A stretch of DNA of 35,056 bases from Actinomycetota bacterium (GTDB lineage Bacteria > Actinomycetota > Acidimicrobiia > IMCC26256 > JACPCJ01). The stretch covers positions 1 through 35,056 of the forward strand of contig JACPCJ010000100.1 of NCBI GenBank assembly GCA_016179865.1, given 5' to 3'. A program made the position numbers and the translations under genes. Shown here in pieces: positions 14,244 to 22,981 of this stretch (the stretch's first letter is position 1; every line of letters begins with the position of its first letter). The notes under the pieces are model-generated. The model did not search any database. It had not been told where the DNA came from and saw nothing but the letters and a program-made list of their open reading frames with translations.

Positions 14244-15716
14244 ATGCGTCGTCGCCGCTCGGCGATCGTGGCCGCGCTCGCGCTTACCGCGGCCGCCTAC
14301 GCCGGCTGGCGGGCCTGGTCTCGACGGGCGGCCCGCGCCGGCCTTCCCTCGGGACGGGTGCACCGAACGGCCAAGCTCGCCCGAGCCTCCACCAAGACCG
14401 CGGCCCACCTCGCCGTCACCAAGGCTCGCTCCCTCGGGAAGGACGACGACGAGCGGGCCGTGCTCGAGGAGCAGTTCCACCTGCGGACGGCGGAGCAGGT
14501 GATGGAGATCATGGGGGAGATGAAGGGCGCCCTCATGAAGATCGGCCAGATGGTGTCGTTCATCGACACCGGCCTGCCCGAGCCCTACCGGCAGGCGCTG
14601 GCCGCCCTCCAGGCCGACGCCCCCCCGATGGCCCCGGAGTTGGTGGCCGAGGTCGTCGAGGCCGAACTGGGGGCTCCGCCCGACCGGGTCTTCGAAGCGT
14701 GGGATGACCGCCCTCTGGCGGCGGCGTCCATCGGTCAGGTCCACGCCGCCCGCCTGGCCCCCTCAGGCGATCGGCCCGCCACCGACGTGGTCGTCAAGGT
14801 GCAGTACCCGGGCGTCGCCGAGGCGATCCGGTCGGACCTGGATAACGCCGAGATGCTCTACACGATGATGCGGGCCATCTACCCCAACCTCGACCCGAAG
14901 CCGGTGGTGGCCGAGATGCGGGAGCGGATCGGCGAGGAGCTGGACTACGAGAACGAGCTGAAGAACCAGCTCGCCTTCCTCGACATCTACCGCGGCCACC
15001 CCTTCATCCACGTCCCCGAGGTCTTCCCGGAGGTGTCGACCCGCCGGATCCTCACCATGGAGCGTTCCCACGGTCATCGGTGGGGGGCGGCGCTGGCTGC
15101 GGGCGACGAGCTGAAGCAGCGGTGGGCCGAGGTCGCCTTCCGCTTCGTCTTCGGCACCATCAACCGCTGGCACATGTTCAACGGCGACCCCCATCCGGGG
15201 AACTATCTCTTCCACGACGACGGCCGGGTCACATTTCTCGACTACGGCTGCGTGAAGCACTTCCCCCCCGACCACATCGAACGCCAGCGGGCCCTGCTGC
15301 GGGCCGAGTGGGCGGGGGACGGCGACACCATGCGCCGGCACCTCGTCGACTTCGGCTTCATCAAGCCCGACGATGCGACCCCGCCCGAGCGCCTGGTCGA
15401 GTGGTGGCAGACCTGGGACCAGCCCATCCTCCAGGACGCCTTCACCTACACGGCCGAGTTCGCCGAGGCCGCCGCCAAGGCCAACTTCGATCCCACGAGC
15501 GAGTGGTACGAGATTTCCCGGCGCTTCAACCTGCCCAAGGACTTCGTCTTTCTCACCCGGATCAACCTGGGCCTGAACTCCATTTTCGCCGGCCTCGGCG
15601 CTCACAACTGCTGGCGAGCCATCGGCCAGGAGTGGTGGGAAGGAGGCCCCCCGGCGACCGAGCTCGGCCGCCTCGACCACGACTTCTTCGCGTCTGCGGT
15701 TCCCCCTCGTTCTTGA
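14244..15716 (+). CDS. AarF/UbiB (ABC1) family atypical kinase
   Basis: 490-aa atypical kinase of the UbiB/ADCK family, which supports ubiquinone or other isoprenoid-lipid metabolism by ATPase activity. Family marks: the KxGQ motif (K99-IGQ, MKIGQMVSF), the Ala-rich loop AAASIGQVHAARL, the catalytic Lys in VVVKVQYPG, NGDPHPGNYLF and the Asp of FLDYGCVK. The N-terminus has a short hydrophobic helix (IVAALALTAAAYAGW) flanked by Arg, so it is likely attached to the membrane. Actinobacteria use menaquinone, so the partner pathway here is uncertain. The stop codon lies inside a perfect 20-bp inverted repeat shared with the convergent gene. Confidence 0.93.
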   Translation: MRRRRSAIVAALALTAAAYAGWRAWSRRAARAGLPSGRVHRTAKLARASTKTAAHLAVTKARSLGKDDDERAVLEEQFHLRTAEQVMEIMGEMKGALMKIGQMVSFIDTGLPEPYRQALAALQADAPPMAPELVAEVVEAELGAPPDRVFEAWDDRPLAAASIGQVHAARLAPSGDRPATDVVVKVQYPGVAEAIRSDLDNAEMLYTMMRAIYPNLDPKPVVAEMRERIGEELDYENELKNQLAFLDIYRGHPFIHVPEVFPEVSTRRILTMERSHGHRWGAALAAGDELKQRWAEVAFRFVFGTINRWHMFNGDPHPGNYLFHDDGRVTFLDYGCVKHFPPDHIERQRALLRAEWAGDGDTMRRHLVDFGFIKPDDATPPERLVEWWQTWDQPILQDAFTYTAEFAEAAAKANFDPTSEWYEISRRFNLPKDFVFLTRINLGLNSIFAGLGAHNCWRAIGQEWWEGGPPATELGRLDHDFFASAVPPRS

Positions 15717-15760
15717 CGGCGGATTTCGCCCGGGAGACGCAATCCGCCGTCAAGAACGAG
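15706..15760. terminator. Bidirectional terminator-like perfect 20-bp inverted repeat
   Basis: Arms 15706-15725 and 15741-15760 are exactly complementary (20 bp) with a 15-nt loop. The TGA stop of the plus-strand AarF gene (15714-15716) and the TGA stop of the minus-strand YyaL gene (15752-15750) occupy mirror-image positions in the arms, so both proteins end in Arg-Ser. It suits a terminator serving both convergent genes, though no T-tracts follow. Confidence 0.75.
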
Positions 15761-17786
15761 AGCGCAACGCGGCGTCGAGCTGTGCCCGGAGCCCGTCGGC
15801 GGTGGTGACGGGCAGCTTGCAGGCGAAGCGCTCGCACACAAAGGCGGTTGCCGCGCCGTCAGTGAGCGAGCGGTCGGCGAGGAGGGGGGTTGCCGCCCCT
15901 CCCTCCCCGGGGCGGGCGGCCATCCGAATGCTGACGGGCAGGTGCCGCCGCCAGGCCTCGTCTCGCAGGGCCCGGGTGTCGTCCGACCCCGGCTCTCCGA
16001 CGATGGCGATCTCCAGCGGCGCCGACAGGTGCCACTCCAGGGCGGTGAGCAAGTAGGCGAAGCTCGTCGGCTGGCGGGACATCGGATCGCGCAGCAGGCG
16101 GAGCACGTCGACCGCCGCCTGCTCGTAGCGGCCCTCGCCGGTGAGGGCGTGCAGGCGCATCAGGCCCCGAGCGGCGAGCGAGTTCTCCGAGGGCGTGGCA
16201 TTGTCGAAGACGTCCTTGGCCCGCACCACCAGCGCCTGGGCGTCGCCCCCCGTCGTAAAGAAGCCCCCGTGGTCTTCGTCGAGGAACAGGTCGAGCAGGG
16301 AGTCGGCCACCGAGGCGGCGTCGGTGAGCCACTCGACGCCGTCGACCTCGGCCATCGTGACGAGCGCCCCGAGCAGGGCGGCGTGGTCCTCGGCGTAGCC
16401 GAGAATGGGAGCCCCTCCGTCGGCATGCCACGATCGCAGCAGTCGTCCGTCGTCCCGGCGCAGGTGGGTCAGGAGGAAGCGGGCATTGGCCCGCGCCGCC
16501 TCCAGCCAGTCGTCCCGCCCGAGCACGGCCGCCGCCTCACCCAGCACGTCGAGGAACAGGCCGTTCCATCCGGCGAGCACCTTGTCATCGAGCCCCGGCC
16601 GCACCCGTTCCCGGCGGCACTCGAATAGCTTCGGCAGGGCCCGCTCCACCCCCGCGGGACGCTCCAGGGTGTCGGCGACGATGTTGAGGATGTTCGAGCC
16701 CTCGAAGTTCCCCTCCGGGGTGACTCCGAAGAACTCGACGACGGCGTCGGCGTCTTCGCCGCAGACCTCGCGCAGTTCGTCGACCGACCAGACGTAGAAC
16801 TTGCCCTCGAAGCCCTCCGAATCGGCGTCCTCGGCGGAGAAGAAGCCGCCGTCTGGGTGGCGGAGATCGCGCAGGACGTACCCGATGGTCTCCTCGACGA
16901 TCCGGCGGAAGCCCTCGTTGCCCGTGACCTGGTAGGCGTGCAGGTAGGCCCGGGTGAGGAGGGCCTGGTCGTAGAGCATTTTCTCGAAGTGGGGGACGAG
17001 CCAGGCGGCGTCGGTCGAGTAGCGGTGGAAACCCCCGCCCACCTGGTCATAGATCCCCCCGGCGGCCATGGCATCCAGCGAGACCGTGACCATCTCGAGC
17101 GTTTCTGGGGAGCCGTTCCGCACGTGGGCGTTCAGCAGGAAGTCGAGCAGCATGGCCTGGGGGAACTTGGGGGCGTGGCCGAAGCCGCCCAGCCGCTCGT
17201 CGAAGTTGGACCGCGCCTGCGTGGATGCCGTGTGCAGGATGTCGTCGCTCAGCAGCTCGATCGAGGGCCGGAGGGACGCCGACGCCCCGATGGCATCCAC
17301 CAAGCGCCCGCCCTGGTCCGCGACCTCAGGCCGCCGCTCGACCCACGCCTCGTGCACCGACCGGAGCAACTCGACGAACCCGGGCAGGCCGTGGCGGGGC
17401 TCCTTGGGGAAGTAGGTGCCGCCGAAGAAGGGGTGGCCGTCGGGGGTGAGGAAGACGGTGAGGGGCCAGCCTCCGCTCCCGGTCATCGCTTGGACCGCCT
17501 GCATGTACACGGCGTCGACGTCGGGCCGCTCCTCCCGGTCGACCTTCACGTTCACGAACAGCTCATTCATGACCCCGGCCACGCCCGGGTCCTCGAAGCT
17601 CTCGTGCGCCATGACGTGGCACCAGTGGCACGACGAGTACCCGATCGACAGGAGGATGGGGACGTCGCGTTCCCGGGCGGCGGCGAACGCCTCGTCACCC
17701 CACGCGTACCAGTGGACGGGGTTGTCGGCGTGCTGACGCAGGTAGGGGCTGGTCTCGCCCCCGAGGCGGTTCACGGACTTCACCAC
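15750..17786 (-). CDS. Thioredoxin-domain protein of the YyaL/DUF255 family
   Basis: 678-aa protein of the YyaL/SSP411 (spermatogenesis-associated protein 20-like) family. The N-terminal thioredoxin-like DUF255 domain has the opening [21 protein letters not shown] and the redox-type CHWC motif (C53, C56). The rest is an (alpha/alpha)6-barrel like that of N-acylglucosamine epimerase/cellulase families ([43 protein letters not shown]). The enzymatic role of the family is not established. It starts at GTG 17786, directly after the stop of the acyl-CoA synthetase gene (17787), so the two are co-transcribed. Its stop lies in the shared 20-bp inverted repeat. Full length. Confidence 0.94.
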   Translation of the reverse strand: MVKSVNRLGGETSPYLRQHADNPVHWYAWGDEAFAAARERDVPILLSIGYSSCHWCHVMAHESFEDPGVAGVMNELFVNVKVDREERPDVDAVYMQAVQAMTGSGGWPLTVFLTPDGHPFFGGTYFPKEPRHGLPGFVELLRSVHEAWVERRPEVADQGGRLVDAIGASASLRPSIELLSDDILHTASTQARSNFDERLGGFGHAPKFPQAMLLDFLLNAHVRNGSPETLEMVTVSLDAMAAGGIYDQVGGGFHRYSTDAAWLVPHFEKMLYDQALLTRAYLHAYQVTGNEGFRRIVEETIGYVLRDLRHPDGGFFSAEDADSEGFEGKFYVWSVDELREVCGEDADAVVEFFGVTPEGNFEGSNILNIVADTLERPAGVERALPKLFECRRERVRPGLDDKVLAGWNGLFLDVLGEAAAVLGRDDWLEAARANARFLLTHLRRDDGRLLRSWHADGGAPILGYAEDHAALLGALVTMAEVDGVEWLTDAASVADSLLDLFLDEDHGGFFTTGGDAQALVVRAKDVFDNATPSENSLAARGLMRLHALTGEGRYEQAAVDVLRLLRDPMSRQPTSFAYLLTALEWHLSAPLEIAIVGEPGSDDTRALRDEAWRRHLPVSIRMAARPGEGGAATPLLADRSLTDGAATAFVCERFACKLPVTTADGLRAQLDAALRSRS

Positions 17787-19391
17787 CTACGGCACCAGGG
17801 CGGAGAGGGCGACCTCGCGGGCCCAGCGGTAGTTGGGCTTCCCCATGGGTGCCCGCTGGATCTCGGGGACGAGCACGAGGTCGCGGGGTGCCTTGTACCC
17901 GGCGACGTGCAGGCGCACGTGGGCGTCGAGTTCTTCGAGGGTGGGGGTGGTGCCGTCGCGGGCCTGAACCACCGCCACCACCCGCTCACCCCAGCGGTCG
18001 TCGGGCACGCCGACGACGACGGCGTCGAAGACGGCGGGGTGGCCCTTCAGCGCCGCCTCGACCTCCTCTGGGTACACCTTCTCGCCCCCGGTGTTGATCG
18101 ACACCGAGCCTCGGCCCAGGAGCGTGATCGTTCCATCGTGCTCGAGCACTCCGAAGTCGCCGGGCACCGACCACCGAACCCCGTCGATCACCGGGAACGT
18201 GGCGGCCGTCTTCTCTTCGTCCTTGTAGTAGCCGAGCGGGACGCGGCCCCGGCGGGCCAGGCGCCCGACGACGCCGGGGGCCGTGATCGGGTGGAGCTCT
18301 TCGTCGAGCAGCGCCGTCTCGTCGTTCATCGTGAACCGGGGCCCCACCGCGCCCGAGCCGGCTGACGTCACCACGACCCCCTGCCCGCCGCTCTCCGACG
18401 CGCCATACGTGTCGACGATCAGCGTCCCCGCCAGGCGCTCGGCGAGGTCCTCCTTGACTGAAGGCGAGAGCACAGCGCCGCCGGACAGGATCACGCGCAG
18501 GCTGGACACGTCGAGCTCGTCCCCGTGCTCTCGCAGGGCGTCGATCATCGGCCGAGCGAAGGCGTCGCCGACGATGGTCAGGAAGGTCACCCGCTCCTGC
18601 TCCACCAGCCGCCACAGCCGAATGGGGTCGAAACGCCGGTCGGGGCTGATCACCACCGTGCCCCCCGCGAACAGGGCGGTGAAGGCCATCCAGTGTGCGG
18701 TGCCGTGCATGAAGGGTGACGCCGGGAGTGAGCGAGCCCGCCCCCGGGGAGCGGTCTCTTCCAGCTCGGCCGGGCGCGACACGGGATCGCCGCCCGGGTG
18801 CCCCCCGCCGAAGGCCCCGAAGAAGATGTCTTCGTGGCGCCATATCACGCCCTTGGGCATCCCAGTGGTGCCCCCGGTGTAGAGGATGTAGAGGTCGTCT
18901 CCCGAGCGGGGCTCGCCCACGATTTCCAGGACACCGGCGCGATCCGGTGACGAGCTGGCGAGGGCGGCGTCGTAGCCGTCGAGGGAGAGGGCGGCGTCGA
19001 GGAGGGGCAGGTCGGGTGCAACGGCGTCGAGCCGCTCCGTGAACTCGGGGTCGAACACCACCGCCCGGGCGTCGGCGTCGGAAAGCAGGTAGCGGAGTTC
19101 GTCCTCGACGTACCGGTAGTTCACGTTGAAGGGGACGGCCCGCAGCTTGAACGCCGCGATCATCGTCTCCAGGTACTCGATCGTGTTGTAGAGGTAGACC
19201 GCCACGTGGTCGCCGGGGCCGATTCCCTGCGCCGCCAGCCAGTGGGCGAGCCGGTTCGTGCGTTCGTCGACTTCCCGGAAGCTGAGGCGGCGGCCGTCGC
19301 ACACCAGCGCCTCCCGATCGGGGATGGCGTCCGCCACCACCTCGAAGAGGTCGGCGAGCGAAAAGCTGGGTGAGACGGCAGGCCCGGGCAT
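17787..19391 (-). CDS. Acyl-CoA synthetase (AMP-binding, FadD-like)
   Basis: 534-aa adenylate-forming enzyme that activates a carboxylic acid to its CoA thioester by ATP. The P-loop motif YTGGTTGMPKG is at 171-181; then 'TYGASESGG' (A5), 'VPGDFGVLEHDG' (A7), 'INTGGEKVYPEEVEAALK' (A8), and the catalytic Lys in GKPNYRWA near the C-terminus. The spread of motifs and the ending resemble mycobacterial FadD19-type enzymes for bulky or branched acids, but the substrate cannot be fixed from sequence. ATG start at 19391, no signal peptide. It lies downstream of the secernin gene with a 49-bp gap and directly abuts the YyaL gene. Confidence 0.95.
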   Translation of the reverse strand: MPGPAVSPSFSLADLFEVVADAIPDREALVCDGRRLSFREVDERTNRLAHWLAAQGIGPGDHVAVYLYNTIEYLETMIAAFKLRAVPFNVNYRYVEDELRYLLSDADARAVVFDPEFTERLDAVAPDLPLLDAALSLDGYDAALASSSPDRAGVLEIVGEPRSGDDLYILYTGGTTGMPKGVIWRHEDIFFGAFGGGHPGGDPVSRPAELEETAPRGRARSLPASPFMHGTAHWMAFTALFAGGTVVISPDRRFDPIRLWRLVEQERVTFLTIVGDAFARPMIDALREHGDELDVSSLRVILSGGAVLSPSVKEDLAERLAGTLIVDTYGASESGGQGVVVTSAGSGAVGPRFTMNDETALLDEELHPITAPGVVGRLARRGRVPLGYYKDEEKTAATFPVIDGVRWSVPGDFGVLEHDGTITLLGRGSVSINTGGEKVYPEEVEAALKGHPAVFDAVVVGVPDDRWGERVVAVVQARDGTTPTLEELDAHVRLHVAGYKAPRDLVLVPEIQRAPMGKPNYRWAREVALSALVP

Positions 19392-19440
19392 CTGGGTGCC
19401 GAAGGTAACGGGGTCGGGTTCCCGGGCCCGAACCGGCGTC

Positions 19441-20526
19441 TTACGCGAGACGGGCCAGCGCGGCGTTCAGTCGGGTTTCCACCTCTTCGACCGACCTGGT
19501 GGCGTCTGCCTCCTCCCAGAGTTCGTTCTCGAGCGGGTCGAGTACGGAGCGAACTTCGACGAGCGCCGCCGGGTCGGCCTCCACCCGGGCCCGGAGGGCG
19601 TCGAAGCGGTGCCACGTGTCGGGTTTCCCGAGCACCTCGGGGACCGGATGGGTCCCAGGGAACGTCGGCACGTAGACGCTGGTGCACGGGCTCCCGAGGG
19701 CGAACCACGCCCGCAAGGGTGCGGCGGGATCGGCCGGGAGCTCGCAGATCATGGACGCCGTCGTCGCCTGGAAGTGGCGCACGTGCATGCACACGCTCAC
19801 GCCTTCGCCCGTGACCGGGTTGGCGACCTCGGGTGGAAACGCGTCGCTCCCGTGGTCGCGCATGGTGCGGGCGAGGTCGGCGGGGGCAAGAGCCGCGGCC
19901 CCGGTGGCCACGCACGCCCGCGTCACCTCGAGCCGTCGGTCGGCGTGGCCCGTCGGGGTGAGTGGGTTGCGGACGGCGTCGAACTCGGGCAAGGAGATCC
20001 GGTTCGAGATGGCGGCGCCGTCCTCCACGGGGCTGGCGGCCCAGCGGGAGCCGCTGGTTTCCAGGATCCATGCCGAGGCCGGATCGGCGACGAGGAACGA
20101 CGACCAGTACGGCTCCTTGGTCGTTGCGTCACCGACGCCGCCCTGGCCGTGCTGGTCGAGCAAGGAGGTCATCCGGTCGAGGGCTTCCCTCGCCGTGCGA
20201 CCCCGTTCGAGACCCAGGCGCACGAGGTCCATGCCGATGAGCGCCGGCGGTGCGTCAAAGGGATCGTCGACGGTCCACACCTTCTCGTTTCCGATCGCCA
20301 CCCGGTGCGCATTGACCCCATGCTCGAACCCCCAGAGCCACTCGGGCCGTGACCCGACGAGGGGAGCAGCTCCAGCGTCTGAGATGGTGAGGTACTGCGT
20401 GGCGAGGTCGGCCCCCGCCGCCCGGGCCGGGTAGGCCTCGACGAGCTGGACCTCGCCCACCGGGCGGTCGGAGTTCTTGGCGAACAGGGTGCGATCGCGA
20501 CCGATCGCCACGAGCGTGTCGCACAT
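19441..20526 (-). CDS. Secernin-like peptidase, family C69 (Ntn hydrolase)
   Basis: 361-aa protein of the secernin/dipeptidase C69 family. The N-terminus MCDTLVAIGRDRTLFAKNSDRP is the family hallmark: after Met removal Cys2 would be the N-terminal nucleophile. Further conserved pieces are LWGFEHGVNAHRVAIGNE, GMDLVRLGLERGRTAREALDR, and SSFLVADPASAWILETSG. Length and order match bacterial secernins. Substrate unknown; probably peptides. First gene of the minus-strand group that continues into the acyl-CoA synthetase, and divergent from the transporter operon at 20735. Start ATG 20526. Confidence 0.92.
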   Translation of the reverse strand: MCDTLVAIGRDRTLFAKNSDRPVGEVQLVEAYPARAAGADLATQYLTISDAGAAPLVGSRPEWLWGFEHGVNAHRVAIGNEKVWTVDDPFDAPPALIGMDLVRLGLERGRTAREALDRMTSLLDQHGQGGVGDATTKEPYWSSFLVADPASAWILETSGSRWAASPVEDGAAISNRISLPEFDAVRNPLTPTGHADRRLEVTRACVATGAAALAPADLARTMRDHGSDAFPPEVANPVTGEGVSVCMHVRHFQATTASMICELPADPAAPLRAWFALGSPCTSVYVPTFPGTHPVPEVLGKPDTWHRFDALRARVEADPAALVEVRSVLDPLENELWEEADATRSVEEVETRLNAALARLA

Positions 20527-20680
20527 ACGCCGCCCACGTTACCGGGGAGGGGAACGGGGGCCCATGCGTCGGCAGCGAGGCTCAGTTCGATGTTCCTGGC
20601 GTTCGTGACGGGGCGTGTGACAGAAGTCATACGCCCATGGGCAGGAGCGCCCTAGGCAGGCGGCGAAGCGCGGGCAAGGG

Positions 20681-20696
20681 TTGACCGGCCGGTCAA
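20681..20696. promoter_or_regulatory. Perfect 16-bp palindrome, TetR-type operator
   Basis: TTGACCGGCCGGTCAA is fully self-complementary and lies 38 bp before the first transporter gene in the 208-bp divergent region 20527-20734. TGACC-GG-CCGGTCA-like palindromes are typical of TetR-family operators. A further CCGGTC half-site follows at 20701, and a 10-bp palindrome GCCCATGGGC at 20633-20642. No TetR gene is in the window. Promoter elements are not clear. Confidence 0.5.
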
Positions 20697-20734
20697 GCCG
20701 CCGGTCGTGAGCTGCGCCGTCGCTGGGGGAGTAC

Positions 20735-22981
20735 GTGAGGCCAACCGAGGATGCCGCGCCCGGTCGAGGGCCCGAGCGGCCCGAAGGAGCGGGGAGCGGG
20801 CGCCCGGAGGACGCGAGGCGCATCGGGGCCGTCGTCGACAACCCCCGGGTCCGTGCCCTCTCCACCGGGCTGGCGGGGCTGCTCGGCTTCTGGTTCGTGC
20901 TTCAGTGGTTCTGGCCCACGTCGGTCGGGCTCCTCGTCGAAGGTGCCGTCCTCGGCGGGCTTACGGCGCTCATGGCCCTCGGCCTGGCCCTGATCTACCG
21001 CTCGAACCGGATCATCAACTTCGCCGCCGCCGACCTGGGCTCACCCGCCGCCGTGCTCGGCGTGATGCTGATCACGGCCCTCCACTGGTCCTACTGGGTG
21101 GCGATTCCCGTGGCGCTCCTGGCGGCCCTCCTGGTGGGGGCGGCGGTCGAGTTCCTTGTCATCCGGCCCTTCTTCAAGGCCCCCCGCCTCATCCTCACCG
21201 TCGTCACCATCGGGCTGGCGCAGGTGCTCGGGGCCTTGTCGATCCTCATCCCCCAGGGGTTCGACCAGGACATCCCCGCCCAGGACTACCCCTCACCCTT
21301 CGACTGGGCGTTCACGGTGGGGAACCACCGCTTCACCGGCAACCACGTCATCGCCATGCTCGCCATCCCGGCCGTGATTGCCGCCCTCGTCTTCTTCTTC
21401 CGGCGCACCAGTCTCGGGATCGCCGTGCGGGCGAGCGCGTCGAGTGCCGACCGAGCCGCCCTCTTGGGCGTTCCCGTGAAGCGGATGCAGACCACGGTCT
21501 GGATGCTGGCGTCGCTCTTCGCCACGCTGTCGATGCTTCTCCGGGCCGGGATCATCGGGCTCCCGATCGGCCGGCTCCTCGGCCCGAGCATCCTGCTTCC
21601 CGCACTCGCCGCCGCCGTGATCGGCCGCTTCGAGCGCTTCGGCACCATCGTTGTGGCCTCGCTCGCCGTAGGAATGATCGACGTGGCCGTGTTTTCGAGC
21701 ACGACCCGAGCCTCGAACGTTGCTCCGATCCTGTTCCTCGTCATTCTGGTGGCGCTCCTGGTGCAGCGCCGGGGGGCCGGACGGGTCGACCCCGGAGCGG
21801 CGTCGACGTGGCGGGCCGTGCAGGAAGTGCGCCGCATTCCCCGCGAGCTGCGGAGGCTCCCGGAGGTGCGACTCGCCAAGATCGGGCTCGGGGTGGTGTT
21901 GCTCGGCTTCGCCGTCGCCGCGCCCGCCCTCGTCTCCCACGGCGACTTGATCCGGCTCGGGGGGATCGGCGTCTTCGCCATCGTCGGCATCTCGCTCGTG
22001 GTGCTGACGGGGTGGGGAGGCGAAGTGAGCCTGGGGCAGGTCGCCTTCCTCGGCGTCGGCTCGGCCGTTGCCGGTGGCCTCACCCAACGTCACGACCTCG
22101 ACCTCGCCTTGGCCCTCGTTCTCGCCGGCTTCGCCGGTGCCCTGGTGGCGGTCCTCATCGGCCTCCCGGCCCTCCGGGTCCGCGGCATGTTCCTCGCCGT
22201 CACCACCCTGGCCTTCGCCCTCGCCGCTTCCGACTACCTCCTGTCGCTGAGCCACTTTGGCCGCTACTTGCCCGCGGGCCTTGTCGAGCGCCCGCCCCTC
22301 CTCGGTCGCATTTCGGTGGTGAGCGAGGAGCGCTTCTACTACCTGATCGTCGCCTCGCTGCTGCTGGCCATCGCCGCCGCTCGGGGGATCCGGAACAGCC
22401 GCAGCGGCCGGGTGCTCATCGCGTTGCGGGAGAACGAGCGTGCCGCCGAGGCGTTCGGGGTCAACGCCACCCGGGTGAAACTCACCGCCTTTGCCGTTTC
22501 GGGATTCCTGGCTGCGTGGGCGGGCGCGCTCTTCGTGCACCTCAACCGCTCGCTGGGGGTCAGTCCCTACCTCCCCGAGGAGAGCCTGAAGGCGTTCACC
22601 ATGGTGGTGATCGGCGGCCTGGGGTCGATCCCGGGTGCAGTCATCGGCGCTGTGTACGTGCGGGGTCTTGACTGGTTCCTGCCCCGCTGGCTCCCCGGCG
22701 AGCTCGCCGCCGTGGCGCCGCTCCTGGCCAGCGGGCTCGGCCTCATCCTCGTCCTCCTTCTCGTGCGGGGCGGGCTGGCGGCGGCGCTGTTCGACCTGCG
22801 CGACAACCTCCTGCGGCGGGTTGCGGAGCGGCGGGGCATCCTGGTCCCGAGCCTTCTCGCCGACGCCCGCCCCGAGCCCGCGGGCCAAGACCTCTCAGCC
22901 CCGGAGCCGCCGCCCCGTCGGCGGGCACGCGCAGGGGCCGGGGCCCGAGCGGCCCCTCAGAGCGAGGGACGTGCACGGTGA
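20735..22981 (+). CDS. Branched-chain amino acid-type ABC permease, LivH-LivM fusion
   Basis: 748-aa fusion of both permease subunits of a HAAT-type (LivHM) importer. Residues about 60-350 are LivH (ALMALGLALIYRSNRIINFA, then SLGIAVRASASSADRAALLGV, its coupling loop). About 385-690 are LivM (GISLVVLTGWGGEVSLGQVA, coupling loop LIALRENERAAEAFGVNATR). The N-terminal 30 residues are charged and disordered; the C-terminus is a basic/Pro-rich tail. In most bacteria the two are separate genes. It starts at GTG 20735 with GGGGGAG just upstream, and its TGA overlaps the next GTG by 4 bp (GTGA). The substrate may be amino acids or another small acid; only the family is clear. Confidence 0.93.
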   Translation: MRPTEDAAPGRGPERPEGAGSGRPEDARRIGAVVDNPRVRALSTGLAGLLGFWFVLQWFWPTSVGLLVEGAVLGGLTALMALGLALIYRSNRIINFAAADLGSPAAVLGVMLITALHWSYWVAIPVALLAALLVGAAVEFLVIRPFFKAPRLILTVVTIGLAQVLGALSILIPQGFDQDIPAQDYPSPFDWAFTVGNHRFTGNHVIAMLAIPAVIAALVFFFRRTSLGIAVRASASSADRAALLGVPVKRMQTTVWMLASLFATLSMLLRAGIIGLPIGRLLGPSILLPALAAAVIGRFERFGTIVVASLAVGMIDVAVFSSTTRASNVAPILFLVILVALLVQRRGAGRVDPGAASTWRAVQEVRRIPRELRRLPEVRLAKIGLGVVLLGFAVAAPALVSHGDLIRLGGIGVFAIVGISLVVLTGWGGEVSLGQVAFLGVGSAVAGGLTQRHDLDLALALVLAGFAGALVAVLIGLPALRVRGMFLAVTTLAFALAASDYLLSLSHFGRYLPAGLVERPPLLGRISVVSEERFYYLIVASLLLAIAAARGIRNSRSGRVLIALRENERAAEAFGVNATRVKLTAFAVSGFLAAWAGALFVHLNRSLGVSPYLPEESLKAFTMVVIGGLGSIPGAVIGAVYVRGLDWFLPRWLPGELAAVAPLLASGLGLILVLLLVRGGLAAALFDLRDNLLRRVAERRGILVPSLLADARPEPAGQDLSAPEPPPRRRARAGAGARAAPQSEGRAR

